35,187 nt of DNA from Candidatus Omnitrophota bacterium. GTDB taxonomy: Bacteria > Omnitrophota > Gorgyraeia > Gygaellales > Gygaellaceae. Under the pieces are notes generated by a model that saw only the letters and a program-made list of their open reading frames with translations, made no database searches and was not told the origin of the DNA. Where the stretch lies: NCBI GenBank assembly GCA_018400015.1, contig JAGYNB010000009.1, forward strand, positions 1 to 35,187, given 5' to 3'. The position numbers and the translations under genes were made by a program. Shown piece by piece: positions 25,768 through 32,373 of this stretch. The stretch's first letter is position 1, and each line of letters starts with the position of its first letter.

Positions 25768-26567
25768 CTTTTGAATTCGTTGTATACTTCCTTAATAATA
25801 TCCGCTGAAATCTTTTTCGTGTCCCTTACAAAACCTGCCAACAACGCCAAATCACATATTATATTTATAACACGCGGTATGCCAAATGAAAAGTTAAATA
25901 TTTCATTTATGGACATATCATCAAATTCTAAATCAGAAAGGCATCCGGCCTTTTTCAAACGATGGTGGATATAATTTGCTACGTCGATTTTCTCAAGAGG
26001 CCGTACGTTATAATTAACCATGATTCTTTGATCAAGCTGTCTTAAGCTTGTTAAATTAAGCTTATCTTTTAATTCCGGCTGGCCCACGAGAACAATCTGC
26101 AGAAGTTTTTGTTTTTCAGTTTCTAGGTTAGACAAAAGTCTTATCTGTTCAAGCTGTTTTGGTTTTAAATTCTGCGACTCGTCAATTATCAAAACTGCGT
26201 TTTTATTGTTTTGCGCTAAATCTAAAAGAAAGTTATTCAATTCACTGATCATAGAAAGCTTATCTTTCTTTCTCGGCTTGATACCGAAATCGGCAAGGAT
26301 AAGACCAATAAGCTGCAGGTTGGAGAAATCCGGATTCAGAATAAATGCTGTCTTTACGGAATCATCAAGCTGATTGATAAGGGATTTACAAATCGTGGTT
26401 TTACCGGTTCCTACTTCACCGGTTAAACAAAGAATTCCTTTTCTTTCTTTGATGCCATAAATCAAAGCTGCCAAAGCTTCCTTGTGACTTGAACTTAAAA
26501 AGAAAAAGGAAGGATCGCTTGTAACATTAAACGGCCGTTCTTTTAAACAATAATATTGCGTATACAT
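25764..26567 (-). CDS. ExeA/GspA-type AAA ATPase
   Basis: A 267-aa protein beginning YYCLKERPFNVTSDPSFFF, the N-terminal pattern of ExeA-family ATPases, with Walker A GEVGTGKT (50-57), Walker B AVLIIDESQN and a sensor region (IVLVGQPELKDKL). In Aeromonas ExeA works with ExeB to assemble the secretin through peptidoglycan. It lacks the C-terminal peptidoglycan-binding domain of ExeA, so it is the short form common with pili and polysaccharide systems. It is the first gene of the minus-strand pair. Confidence 0.88.
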   Translation of the reverse strand: MYTQYYCLKERPFNVTSDPSFFFLSSSHKEALAALIYGIKERKGILCLTGEVGTGKTTICKSLINQLDDSVKTAFILNPDFSNLQLIGLILADFGIKPRKKDKLSMISELNNFLLDLAQNNKNAVLIIDESQNLKPKQLEQIRLLSNLETEKQKLLQIVLVGQPELKDKLNLTSLRQLDQRIMVNYNVRPLEKIDVANYIHHRLKKAGCLSDLEFDDMSINEIFNFSFGIPRVINIICDLALLAGFVRDTKKISADIIKEVYNEFKR

Positions 26568-26573
26568 ATCTAT

Positions 26574-26601
26574 ATTTTAACAACAATTATTCGTTTGTAA
26601 A
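26574..26601 (-). promoter_or_regulatory. candidate promoter of the ExeA/GspB pair
   Basis: Read on the minus strand: TTTACA (26601-26596), a 16-base spacer, then TAAAAT (26579-26574). The expected transcription start falls at about 26567, the first base of the ATG, and no Shine-Dalgarno is visible, so the transcript may be leaderless. Confidence 0.5.
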
Positions 26602-26605
26602 GTAT

Positions 26606-26633
26606 TTGACAAGGTTTTTTTTTATGTTATAAT
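26606..26633 (+). promoter_or_regulatory. consensus sigma70 promoter of the PilZ operon
   Basis: TTGACA at 26606-26611, a 16-base spacer with a T run, and TATAAT at 26628-26633: both hexamers perfect. Transcription should begin near 26640, leaving a short leader with GGAGGAG at 26644-26650. It is divergent from, and almost abuts, the minus-strand promoter. Confidence 0.88.
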
Positions 26634-26652
26634 TATCTTGGCTGGAGGAGAA

Positions 26653-26991
26653 ATGGATAATAATTTATCGCAAGATAAGCGTAGAGCTAATCGATTACGT
26701 ATGCATCTACCTGTTACATATAAAGTTATGTCAAATACAAGTTTTGGAAAAACAGTTACTAAAGACATTAGTAAAAGCGGATTAAGAATAGTATCTGATG
26801 CGTTCATTCCGCCTTTAACAGAACTAGCCTTACAAATTAATCTTTTCTCAAAAATTCTTAATCCTACTGCTAAAGTCGTTTGGTCACAAAGATTACCATA
26901 TAGCGACAGATACCAAGTAGGAATCAAATTTGAACAAATCAATAGCCCCGAATCCAGATATTTAGAGGATTATTTACTACTTCATCAATAA
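26653..26991 (+). CDS. PilZ-domain protein (c-di-GMP receptor candidate)
   Basis: A 112-aa protein with the PilZ pattern: RRANRLRMHLPVTY (the RxxxR-type arginines) and KDISKSGLRI (D/NxSxxG), followed by the beta-barrel strands. It should bind cyclic di-GMP, turning its level into a protein-level response. GGAGGAG precedes ATG 26653; an in-frame TTG at 26638 would fall at or before the transcription start and is rejected. It is the first gene of the operon after a consensus promoter. Confidence 0.9.
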   Translation: MDNNLSQDKRRANRLRMHLPVTYKVMSNTSFGKTVTKDISKSGLRIVSDAFIPPLTELALQINLFSKILNPTAKVVWSQRLPYSDRYQVGIKFEQINSPESRYLEDYLLLHQ

Positions 26992-26992
26992 A

Positions 26993-27136
26993 ATGGCAGA
27001 GCAAACAAACCAAGAACAAATTAAAACTTGTGCGGGTTGCGGTAAGCAATTAAAGCGTATAAGACGTTATTACAGAAACGGCAAATACCATTGTAATAAA
27101 TCCTGCTACAAGAAGGCAAAAGAAAAAAAAGACTAA
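26993..27136 (+). CDS. 47-aa Cys4 zinc-ribbon-like small protein
   Basis: A small basic protein, MAEQTNQEQIKTCAGCGKQL, continuing KRIRRYYRNGKYHCNKSCYKK, with Cys pairs 13/16 and 34/38 that could bind one zinc. It starts one base after the PilZ stop and ends three bases before the second PilZ gene, so it is certainly in the operon. I cannot assign a named family. The basic surface suggests nucleic acid or ribosome contact, or a partner role with the PilZ proteins; this is inference. Confidence 0.8.
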   Translation: MAEQTNQEQIKTCAGCGKQLKRIRRYYRNGKYHCNKSCYKKAKEKKD

Positions 27137-27139
27137 TTC

Positions 27140-27511
27140 ATGGTAGATAAAAGACCTCAACACGAGCGTCGAAGTCATCCACGAGTTGACAAACAAATCT
27201 CTTTAAAGCTATCTTTAAGCGATAAAGGAGATATCTTAACCGAGACACGCAATATTAGCGCAAAAGGCGCATATTGTCATGTTGCGCGCCCTTTAGGAAT
27301 ATTTTCAAAACTAAAACTTACGCTTATGGTACCGTTAAAACAAGACGGTAACGGAAAATCAAAAACAGTTAAACTTGCCTGTGAAGGAGTGGTGGTAAGA
27401 GAAATTCCCAGCCCTGACGGCAATGGTTATCTAGTAGGGATTTTTTTCAGCAACATAAATAATTTAACAGTAGAAAAAATTTCACAATATGTAGATTATC
27501 ACCTCACGTAA
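27140..27511 (+). CDS. PilZ-domain protein (second copy)
   Basis: A 123-aa PilZ protein: HERRSHPRVDKQISLKL gives the arginine motif and RNISAKGAYC gives the NxSxxG motif, with a barrel ending EIPSPDGNGYLVGIFF. It differs a good deal from the first PilZ protein, so it is not a recent duplicate and may bind a different partner. No clear ribosome site; translation may be coupled to the upstream 47-aa gene. Confidence 0.9.
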   Translation: MVDKRPQHERRSHPRVDKQISLKLSLSDKGDILTETRNISAKGAYCHVARPLGIFSKLKLTLMVPLKQDGNGKSKTVKLACEGVVVREIPSPDGNGYLVGIFFSNINNLTVEKISQYVDYHLT

Positions 27512-27517
27512 GCTTTG

Positions 27518-28042
27518 ATGCGAAAATCTCACTTACCTGAGAAAGTAAAACTAATTACAGGCCTTATTGCAGAAGATAAAAATCTTTTCGATGAGGCTTT
27601 TTTTTATTTAGAAAGAAAATTCTCTAAAATTGATTTTAAATCAGACCTGTTGGACTTTAAAAACACTAACTACTACAATAATGAAATCGGCTCAAACTTA
27701 AAAAGAATGTTTATTAGCTTCAGGCGCTTTATAAACCAAGAGACACTTGCTGACATAAAACTATTTGCAAATAGACTTGAAAAAAAGCTTTCCAGAAACA
27801 ACAAGAGAACGATTAATATCGACCCTGGATATTTAACGCTTTCCAAACTGGTTTTAGCAACAACGAAGGATTTTTCTCACAGAATTTACATAAAAAAAGG
27901 TATTTATGAAGAAGTAACTCTGCTTTTTAAAAAAGACACCTTTACGGAACTTGAGTGGACATACCCTGATTACAGAACAATAAAATACATCGAAACGTTT
28001 AATCATATAAGGCGTATTTACCAAACACAGATATCCCAATGA
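27518..28042 (+). CDS. DUF4416 family protein
   Basis: A 174-aa protein matching DUF4416 (Pfam PF14385): KVKLITGLIAEDKNLFDEA, then NYYNNEIGSNLKRMFISF, the conserved INIDPGYLTLSKLVLATTKDF and FTELEWTYPDYRT. The function is unknown; it is found mainly in anaerobic or deep-branching bacteria. ATG 27518 is chosen over the TTG three bases earlier. Its stop overlaps the M48 gene start (ATGA). Confidence 0.88.
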   Translation: MRKSHLPEKVKLITGLIAEDKNLFDEAFFYLERKFSKIDFKSDLLDFKNTNYYNNEIGSNLKRMFISFRRFINQETLADIKLFANRLEKKLSRNNKRTINIDPGYLTLSKLVLATTKDFSHRIYIKKGIYEEVTLLFKKDTFTELEWTYPDYRTIKYIETFNHIRRIYQTQISQ

Positions 28043-28884
28043 AAAATTTATTAGTGCTATCTTTTCTATTAATTTGCTGCGGCTGCGCAAGCGTATATAA
28101 TCCTGCTTTAGGTAAAAATGAATTTATCTTTATAAATACTCCTCAGGAAGTTGCTTTAGGAAAAGCGCTTAACGCACAAATGAAGCTTGAGGTAGCGGTA
28201 TCAAAAGATGAAAAACTAAACACCAGACTGAAAACAATCGGTACCAAGGTTGCCTTTAATAGTGATAGACAAGACCTGCGATTCGTATTTAATGTAGCGA
28301 ACGACAAAGAACTCAACGCATTCGCACTTCCGGGTGGATTTATCTATATAAATTCCGGACTTATGGAACAGGCAACGGATGATGAATTAGCCTGTGTTAT
28401 CGCCCATGAAATAGGCCATGTGGCAGCAAAACACTCTGTAAAAAGGCTTCAGGTAACTTTAGGTTATTCCATTTTACTGAGTCTAGTATTTAACGAAGCA
28501 AAGTATGTTGATACAAAAAAGGCGATTGATACGGTTTTTAACTATGTTGCCTTAGGTTACAGTAGAAGTGATGAGCGCCAGGCAGATGCGCTGGCAGTAA
28601 AATATGCCTATGAGGCAGGCTTTAACCCAGAAGGCATGGTGAGTTTCTTTAGAAAGCTTGAGACAGAAGCAAAAAAACAAGGCAGAAGCCGGCCGCTGGT
28701 TTTTTTTAGTTCTCATCCGCCAATAAATGAACGTATAAAGTACACTCAAGAAAACATTGAGAAAATAAAGAACAACCAAAGATTGATAGACTGCGATATA
28801 AAAATATGCCCTAAATGCAAAAGAACATACTCTAAAGAATTCAACTATTGCGAGGATGACGGGGAAAAGCTAACCTGTAAATAA
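28039..28884 (+). CDS. M48-family metalloprotease lipoprotein with a zinc-ribbon-like tail
   Basis: A 281-aa protein with a lipoprotein-type signal (hydrophobic core, then CCGC with Cys 16 as likely lipidation site) and an M48 domain with HEIGH (H123, E124, H127) and the third ligand in SDERQADALAV. It resembles BepA/LoiP-like proteases that check outer-membrane protein assembly. The last 30 residues carry CPKCKRTYSKEFNYCEDDGE, a zinc-ribbon-like pattern rare in an exported protein. It sits between DUF4416 and amrS. Confidence 0.88.
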   Translation: MKNLLVLSFLLICCGCASVYNPALGKNEFIFINTPQEVALGKALNAQMKLEVAVSKDEKLNTRLKTIGTKVAFNSDRQDLRFVFNVANDKELNAFALPGGFIYINSGLMEQATDDELACVIAHEIGHVAAKHSVKRLQVTLGYSILLSLVFNEAKYVDTKKAIDTVFNYVALGYSRSDERQADALAVKYAYEAGFNPEGMVSFFRKLETEAKKQGRSRPLVFFSSHPPINERIKYTQENIEKIKNNQRLIDCDIKICPKCKRTYSKEFNYCEDDGEKLTCK

Positions 28885-28886
28885 AT

Positions 28887-29837
28887 ATGCCTAAATATAT
28901 TGAAGCTTTTAAAAAAGGCAACTTAAGAAAGAAGATCGAAGCATTGATGCGCATGGAAGAAAATTGCTGTATCTGTCCGCGCAGATGCGGCGTTAACCGG
29001 CTAAAAAATAAGACCGGATACTGCCGTACGGGGCTGTTTGCAAAAGTTTATAGCTACGCGCCGCATAAAGGAGAGGAACCGGTGATATCCGGAAAAAACG
29101 GCTCAGGAACAATATTTTTCTCTGGATGCAACTTAAACTGCTGTTACTGTCAGAATTACCAATTCAGCCAGCTTGATGAAGGCAAAGAAGTCAATAAAGA
29201 AACTCTGTGTGATATGATGCTGGAGCTACAAAAACAAAAATGCCACAATATAAACCTTGTAACACCAACCCATGTAAGCGCTCAAATCTTAGACGCATTA
29301 GAACTTGCCATAACCAAGGGCCTGAATATCCCTATTGTCTATAATACTTCCGGATATGAATTGCCTGAAGTGATCGAAATCCTTAATAACGTTGTGGATA
29401 TTTATCTTGTAGACATGCGTTATGGCGATACAAAACTAGCTACAAAATACTCTAATGCCACAGATTACACTGAATATAACCAGCAAAGCGTAAAAGAAAT
29501 GTTTAAACAAGCTCCGAGTGCAAAAATAGAAAACGGCATTATGACCGAAGGCATAATCATAAGACATTTAGTATTGCCGCAAGATATTGGCGCTACTGAA
29601 AGAATCGCCGAATTTATAAGTAAAGCTCTTTCCAAAGGTATTCATATCAGCTTAATGAGCCAATATTTCCCGTTCTGTAATGCAAAGAAGTATCCTGAGA
29701 TAAACCGTAGGATCACCAAGAAAGAATACGCCCAGGCTAAGGTAATAATGAAAAAATATGGCCTTACAAACGGCTGGGTGCAGGAAGATAATGGCCTGAT
29801 TGATTTAGCAGGCGTAAACTTAAAAAGAAATATTTAA
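28887..29837 (+). CDS. amrS: AmmeMemoRadiSam system radical SAM enzyme
   Basis: A 316-aa radical SAM protein: CCICPRRCGVNRL near the N-terminus, then GCNLNCCYCQNYQFSQ with cluster Cys 81, 85 and 88, THVSAQILDALELA, YNTSGYE and the conserved end SQYFPF. This matches AmrS (PflA-related). Its substrate is not known. The Memo partner is at 6823, so the system is split across the region. It starts two bases after the M48 gene. Confidence 0.93.
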   Translation: MPKYIEAFKKGNLRKKIEALMRMEENCCICPRRCGVNRLKNKTGYCRTGLFAKVYSYAPHKGEEPVISGKNGSGTIFFSGCNLNCCYCQNYQFSQLDEGKEVNKETLCDMMLELQKQKCHNINLVTPTHVSAQILDALELAITKGLNIPIVYNTSGYELPEVIEILNNVVDIYLVDMRYGDTKLATKYSNATDYTEYNQQSVKEMFKQAPSAKIENGIMTEGIIIRHLVLPQDIGATERIAEFISKALSKGIHISLMSQYFPFCNAKKYPEINRRITKKEYAQAKVIMKKYGLTNGWVQEDNGLIDLAGVNLKRNI

Positions 29838-29854
29838 ATCTTCAGTTTAATTGT

Positions 29855-29883
29855 TTGCAAAAGTATTAATTTTCTAATAAAAT
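29855..29883 (+). promoter_or_regulatory. candidate promoter of the HAMP/prepilin genes
   Basis: TTGCAA at 29855-29860 (four of six), a 17-base spacer, TAAAAT at 29878-29883. Transcription would start near 29890, just before AAAAGGAGG (29892-29900) and the ATG at 29905. The spacing is right and the gap after amrS is the largest nearby. Confidence 0.6.
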
Positions 29884-29904
29884 AGAAGTATAAAAGGAGG
29901 TTCG

Positions 29905-30339
29905 ATGAAGAAGCTACTGTCAAAAAGATCAATCTTTAAGGTTGCCAATAAATACCAGAAAAAAGTAATGATGCTTGTATTTTGGTCATCGCTTATTTCA
30001 ATCGTGATTTCCTCTATTACTATATATTTAATGACTTTTGTGATCATTGCTTCTGAGATGCCGGATAAAGCGTTTATAACCTTTAATGTGGTTCCTGCTG
30101 CGGGCAAATCTGCTGTGGTTTTGGTATTATTGATGATATTGTGGCTTATGCTTATAATCGCTATTGCCCAACGGGTTTCCAATAAATTGGTTGGACCGAT
30201 TGACAGGCTTTATAGAGAGCTTGATGAAATCGGTAAGCTGGGAATAAAAAAACATATTCACTTCAGAAAAGGCGATGACTTAACAGAACTTGCCTCTAAG
30301 ATCAACAGGATTGTTGACAGAGTCCCAGCTCAAAAATGA
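29905..30339 (+). CDS. two-helix membrane protein ending in a HAMP domain
   Basis: A 144-aa protein with membrane helices at about 25-50 and 70-92, a short periplasmic loop, and a HAMP domain (about 93-140: LVGPIDRLYRELDEIG ... FRKGDDLTELASKIN). HAMP domains normally link sensor to output, but here no kinase, cyclase or methyl-accepting domain follows; the frame stops at 30339, overlapping the prepilin start (ATGA). It may signal through a separate partner. Strong AAAAGGAGG site. Confidence 0.85.
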   Translation: MKKLLSKRSIFKVANKYQKKVMMLVFWSSLISIVISSITIYLMTFVIIASEMPDKAFITFNVVPAAGKSAVVLVLLMILWLMLIIAIAQRVSNKLVGPIDRLYRELDEIGKLGIKKHIHFRKGDDLTELASKINRIVDRVPAQK

Positions 30340-30788
30340 TTAAAAGTAAAAGTTTTACCTTGGTTGAAATGATAATTGTAGTTGCTATAATCGCAACTTT
30401 AAGCGTAATCTCTGTCCCGTATTACAAAAACCATGCATTAAGGGTAAAATCTTTTGCTGCGCAAAAATACATCATGCTTATACGCGACACGATTGAAAGC
30501 TACACCATAATCAATACCGAATACCCTGAAAATCTTACATATCTAACTCAGGGAGAACCGCAATTAATTCCCTATGTGCCGTGTACCACCGAAGGCACAC
30601 AAGGAAATTATAAAGGCTACCGTTACCGTTGCCAGGAAATAACTGGAGGATCTTACCAGATCAGTTCATCGCCTCTTACGAAAAATGACGGCAGCTTTTG
30701 CTGGAGAATCCGAACAGGAGGACATATCCAAAAAAAAGACTACAATACAAAAAATGGTAATTGCAACGGACCTTGGATTTCGCCATAA
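30336..30788 (+). CDS. type IV pilin-like / type II secretion pseudopilin
   Basis: A 150-aa prepilin: short basic leader MIKSKS, then FTLVEMIIVVAIIATLSVI with Glu at mature position +5, then a small Cys-containing globular domain. Cleavage and N-methylation at Phe 7 are expected. The residue before the cut is Ser instead of the near-invariant Gly. It could be a minor pilin or pseudopilin. Linked to the HAMP gene by a 4-base overlap; the ExeA/GspB pair lies 4 kb upstream. Confidence 0.9.
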   Translation: MIKSKSFTLVEMIIVVAIIATLSVISVPYYKNHALRVKSFAAQKYIMLIRDTIESYTIINTEYPENLTYLTQGEPQLIPYVPCTTEGTQGNYKGYRYRCQEITGGSYQISSSPLTKNDGSFCWRIRTGGHIQKKDYNTKNGNCNGPWISP

Positions 30789-30804
30789 GCCTTAATAAAT
30801 TTAT

Positions 30805-31602
30805 ATGAGAATAATCATTATACTATTAATCGGGGGCGTCTTAGTATTTAGCTACGTAAAATATCTTGAGAAAACTGCGATATTCTTCCCGGAAAAAAAC
30901 CTCACTAGTACGCCCAAAGAAATAAATATCGATTTTGAAGATATTTATTTTACTACCTCTGATGACCTTAAGCTAAACGGCTGGTTTATCCCTAATGCCA
31001 ATGCAAAACATACAATTGTTTTTGCACACGGCAATGCTGGTAATATCTCTGGCAGAACCGACAAAATAAAGCTTTTAAAAGAACTGAACCTAAACATATT
31101 TATATTCGACTACCGCGGTTATGGTAAAAGCCAAGGCTCTCCCACTGAAACCGGCATATATACAGATACAAAAGCAGCTTATGAATGGCTTACAAACATA
31201 AAGGGAATAAATAAAGATTCAATTATCGCCTTAGGAGTATCTTTGGGAAGCGCTGCGGCAATAGATCTAGCCAGTAAAGTAAAACTAAAAGCCTTGATCA
31301 CAGAAGGCGCTTTTACCAATGCAAAAGACATGGCCAGAAAACTCTATCCGTTTTTACCTGGTTTTATCTTCGGCGTAAAGTTCGATTCGATCAACAAAAT
31401 AAAAACAATTGAGATACCGAAATTATTCATCCACAGTAAAACTGATGAAATAGTGCCGTTTGAATTATCGCAAAGACTTTATGAAGCAGCAAAACAACCA
31501 AAGACACTTCTTGCTTTAAACGGAACACATAATGATTCGTTTTTATTGCAATCGGGGGATTATTTAAAAGGCATAAAAGACTTTATAAAAAGTTTAGATT
31601 AG
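30805..31602 (+). CDS. membrane-anchored alpha/beta hydrolase (ABHD13/BEM46-like)
   Basis: A 265-aa protein with an N-terminal membrane segment (about 2-16) and an alpha/beta hydrolase domain: FAHGNAGNISGR (oxyanion region), DYRGYGKSQGSP, nucleophile S146 in GVSLGSA, D214 and H242 completing the triad. It belongs to the BEM46/ABHD13-like group of esterases or peptidases of unknown substrate. The pattern TEGAFTNAKDMAR is also typical. It starts 16 bases after the prepilin. Confidence 0.9.
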   Translation: MRIIIILLIGGVLVFSYVKYLEKTAIFFPEKNLTSTPKEINIDFEDIYFTTSDDLKLNGWFIPNANAKHTIVFAHGNAGNISGRTDKIKLLKELNLNIFIFDYRGYGKSQGSPTETGIYTDTKAAYEWLTNIKGINKDSIIALGVSLGSAAAIDLASKVKLKALITEGAFTNAKDMARKLYPFLPGFIFGVKFDSINKIKTIEIPKLFIHSKTDEIVPFELSQRLYEAAKQPKTLLALNGTHNDSFLLQSGDYLKGIKDFIKSLD

Positions 31603-31611
31603 GAGGCAGAC

Positions 31612-32373
31612 ATGAAAAAAATTAGCCTTGTTGTAGCTTTATTGTGCATATTTGTTTTTTCAGGTATTTGTTTTGCACAGGATGAGCCAATAGTTGAACC
31701 GATAGAAGAAGTTTCTATCGTAAGCTTGATCGCTGACTCAGAAGATTTTAACGGTAAACGCGTAAGCACCTCAGGATATTTTGTCTATAACACAACTGAA
31801 CAGGCGCTTTATTTATCCACAGAGTCAGCCAATAATCTTCTTACTAAAAATGGTCTCTGGGTAGAGTTATCAGATGAAACAGACCTAAAAGAGAATATCA
31901 ACGAGTTAAAAAACACATTCTGCAATATTCAAGGTATTGTCAATATAGATGAAAAAGGTCCTGATGCTAAATGGAGCACCAGCCTTAATGAAGTAGATGT
32001 AATCATTCCCTTAAGAAGAATGCAACAGGTGGATACAATTGTAGAATCGCCAGTCTTGCAACCAATAGAACCAAAAGCAACAACAATCACTCCAAAAGAA
32101 ATCATGAATATTGCCATGGAAGCAGCCAAAGTAGAAGACCTTGACCTTACTACACGCATTATGTATTTAGATAAAGGCAACGCCGATTGGCTGCAACTGC
32201 TAAACACCTTAAACCCGGAAGATATGCCCGTATATGAATACCTGCAAAACAGAAACTACCAGGCAATCAGATTCTCAATGATAGAAGGTGATGGCGAAGA
32301 TGTATGGTTTTTTATTGACCTTGATACTGGTGAAATGCTCGGGGAATACGAAAATAGACAACTAGACGAATAA
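31612..32373 (+). CDS. secreted protein with an OB-like domain, unknown function
   Basis: A 253-aa protein with a signal peptide (cut likely after Ala 22 in CFAQ). Residues about 35-140 (SLIADSEDFNGKRVSTSGYF ... LYLSTES ... GLWVEL ... NIQGIVNI) resemble small OB-fold proteins that start with 'loop I-A-x-P-x-x-F-x-G-K-x-V'. Residues about 165-250 are a second domain ending WFFIDLDTGEMLGEYENRQL. No catalytic residues can be assigned. AGGAGG lies before the start and the B12/radical SAM gene begins at the next base after its stop. Confidence 0.7.
   Translation: MKKISLVVALLCIFVFSGICFAQDEPIVEPIEEVSIVSLIADSEDFNGKRVSTSGYFVYNTTEQALYLSTESANNLLTKNGLWVELSDETDLKENINELKNTFCNIQGIVNIDEKGPDAKWSTSLNEVDVIIPLRRMQQVDTIVESPVLQPIEPKATTITPKEIMNIAMEAAKVEDLDLTTRIMYLDKGNADWLQLLNTLNPEDMPVYEYLQNRNYQAIRFSMIEGDGEDVWFFIDLDTGEMLGEYENRQLDE

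Noticed and set aside
26638-26652. TTG start five codons upstream for the first PilZ gene
   Set aside because: It falls before or at the expected transcription start and includes the Shine-Dalgarno sequence.
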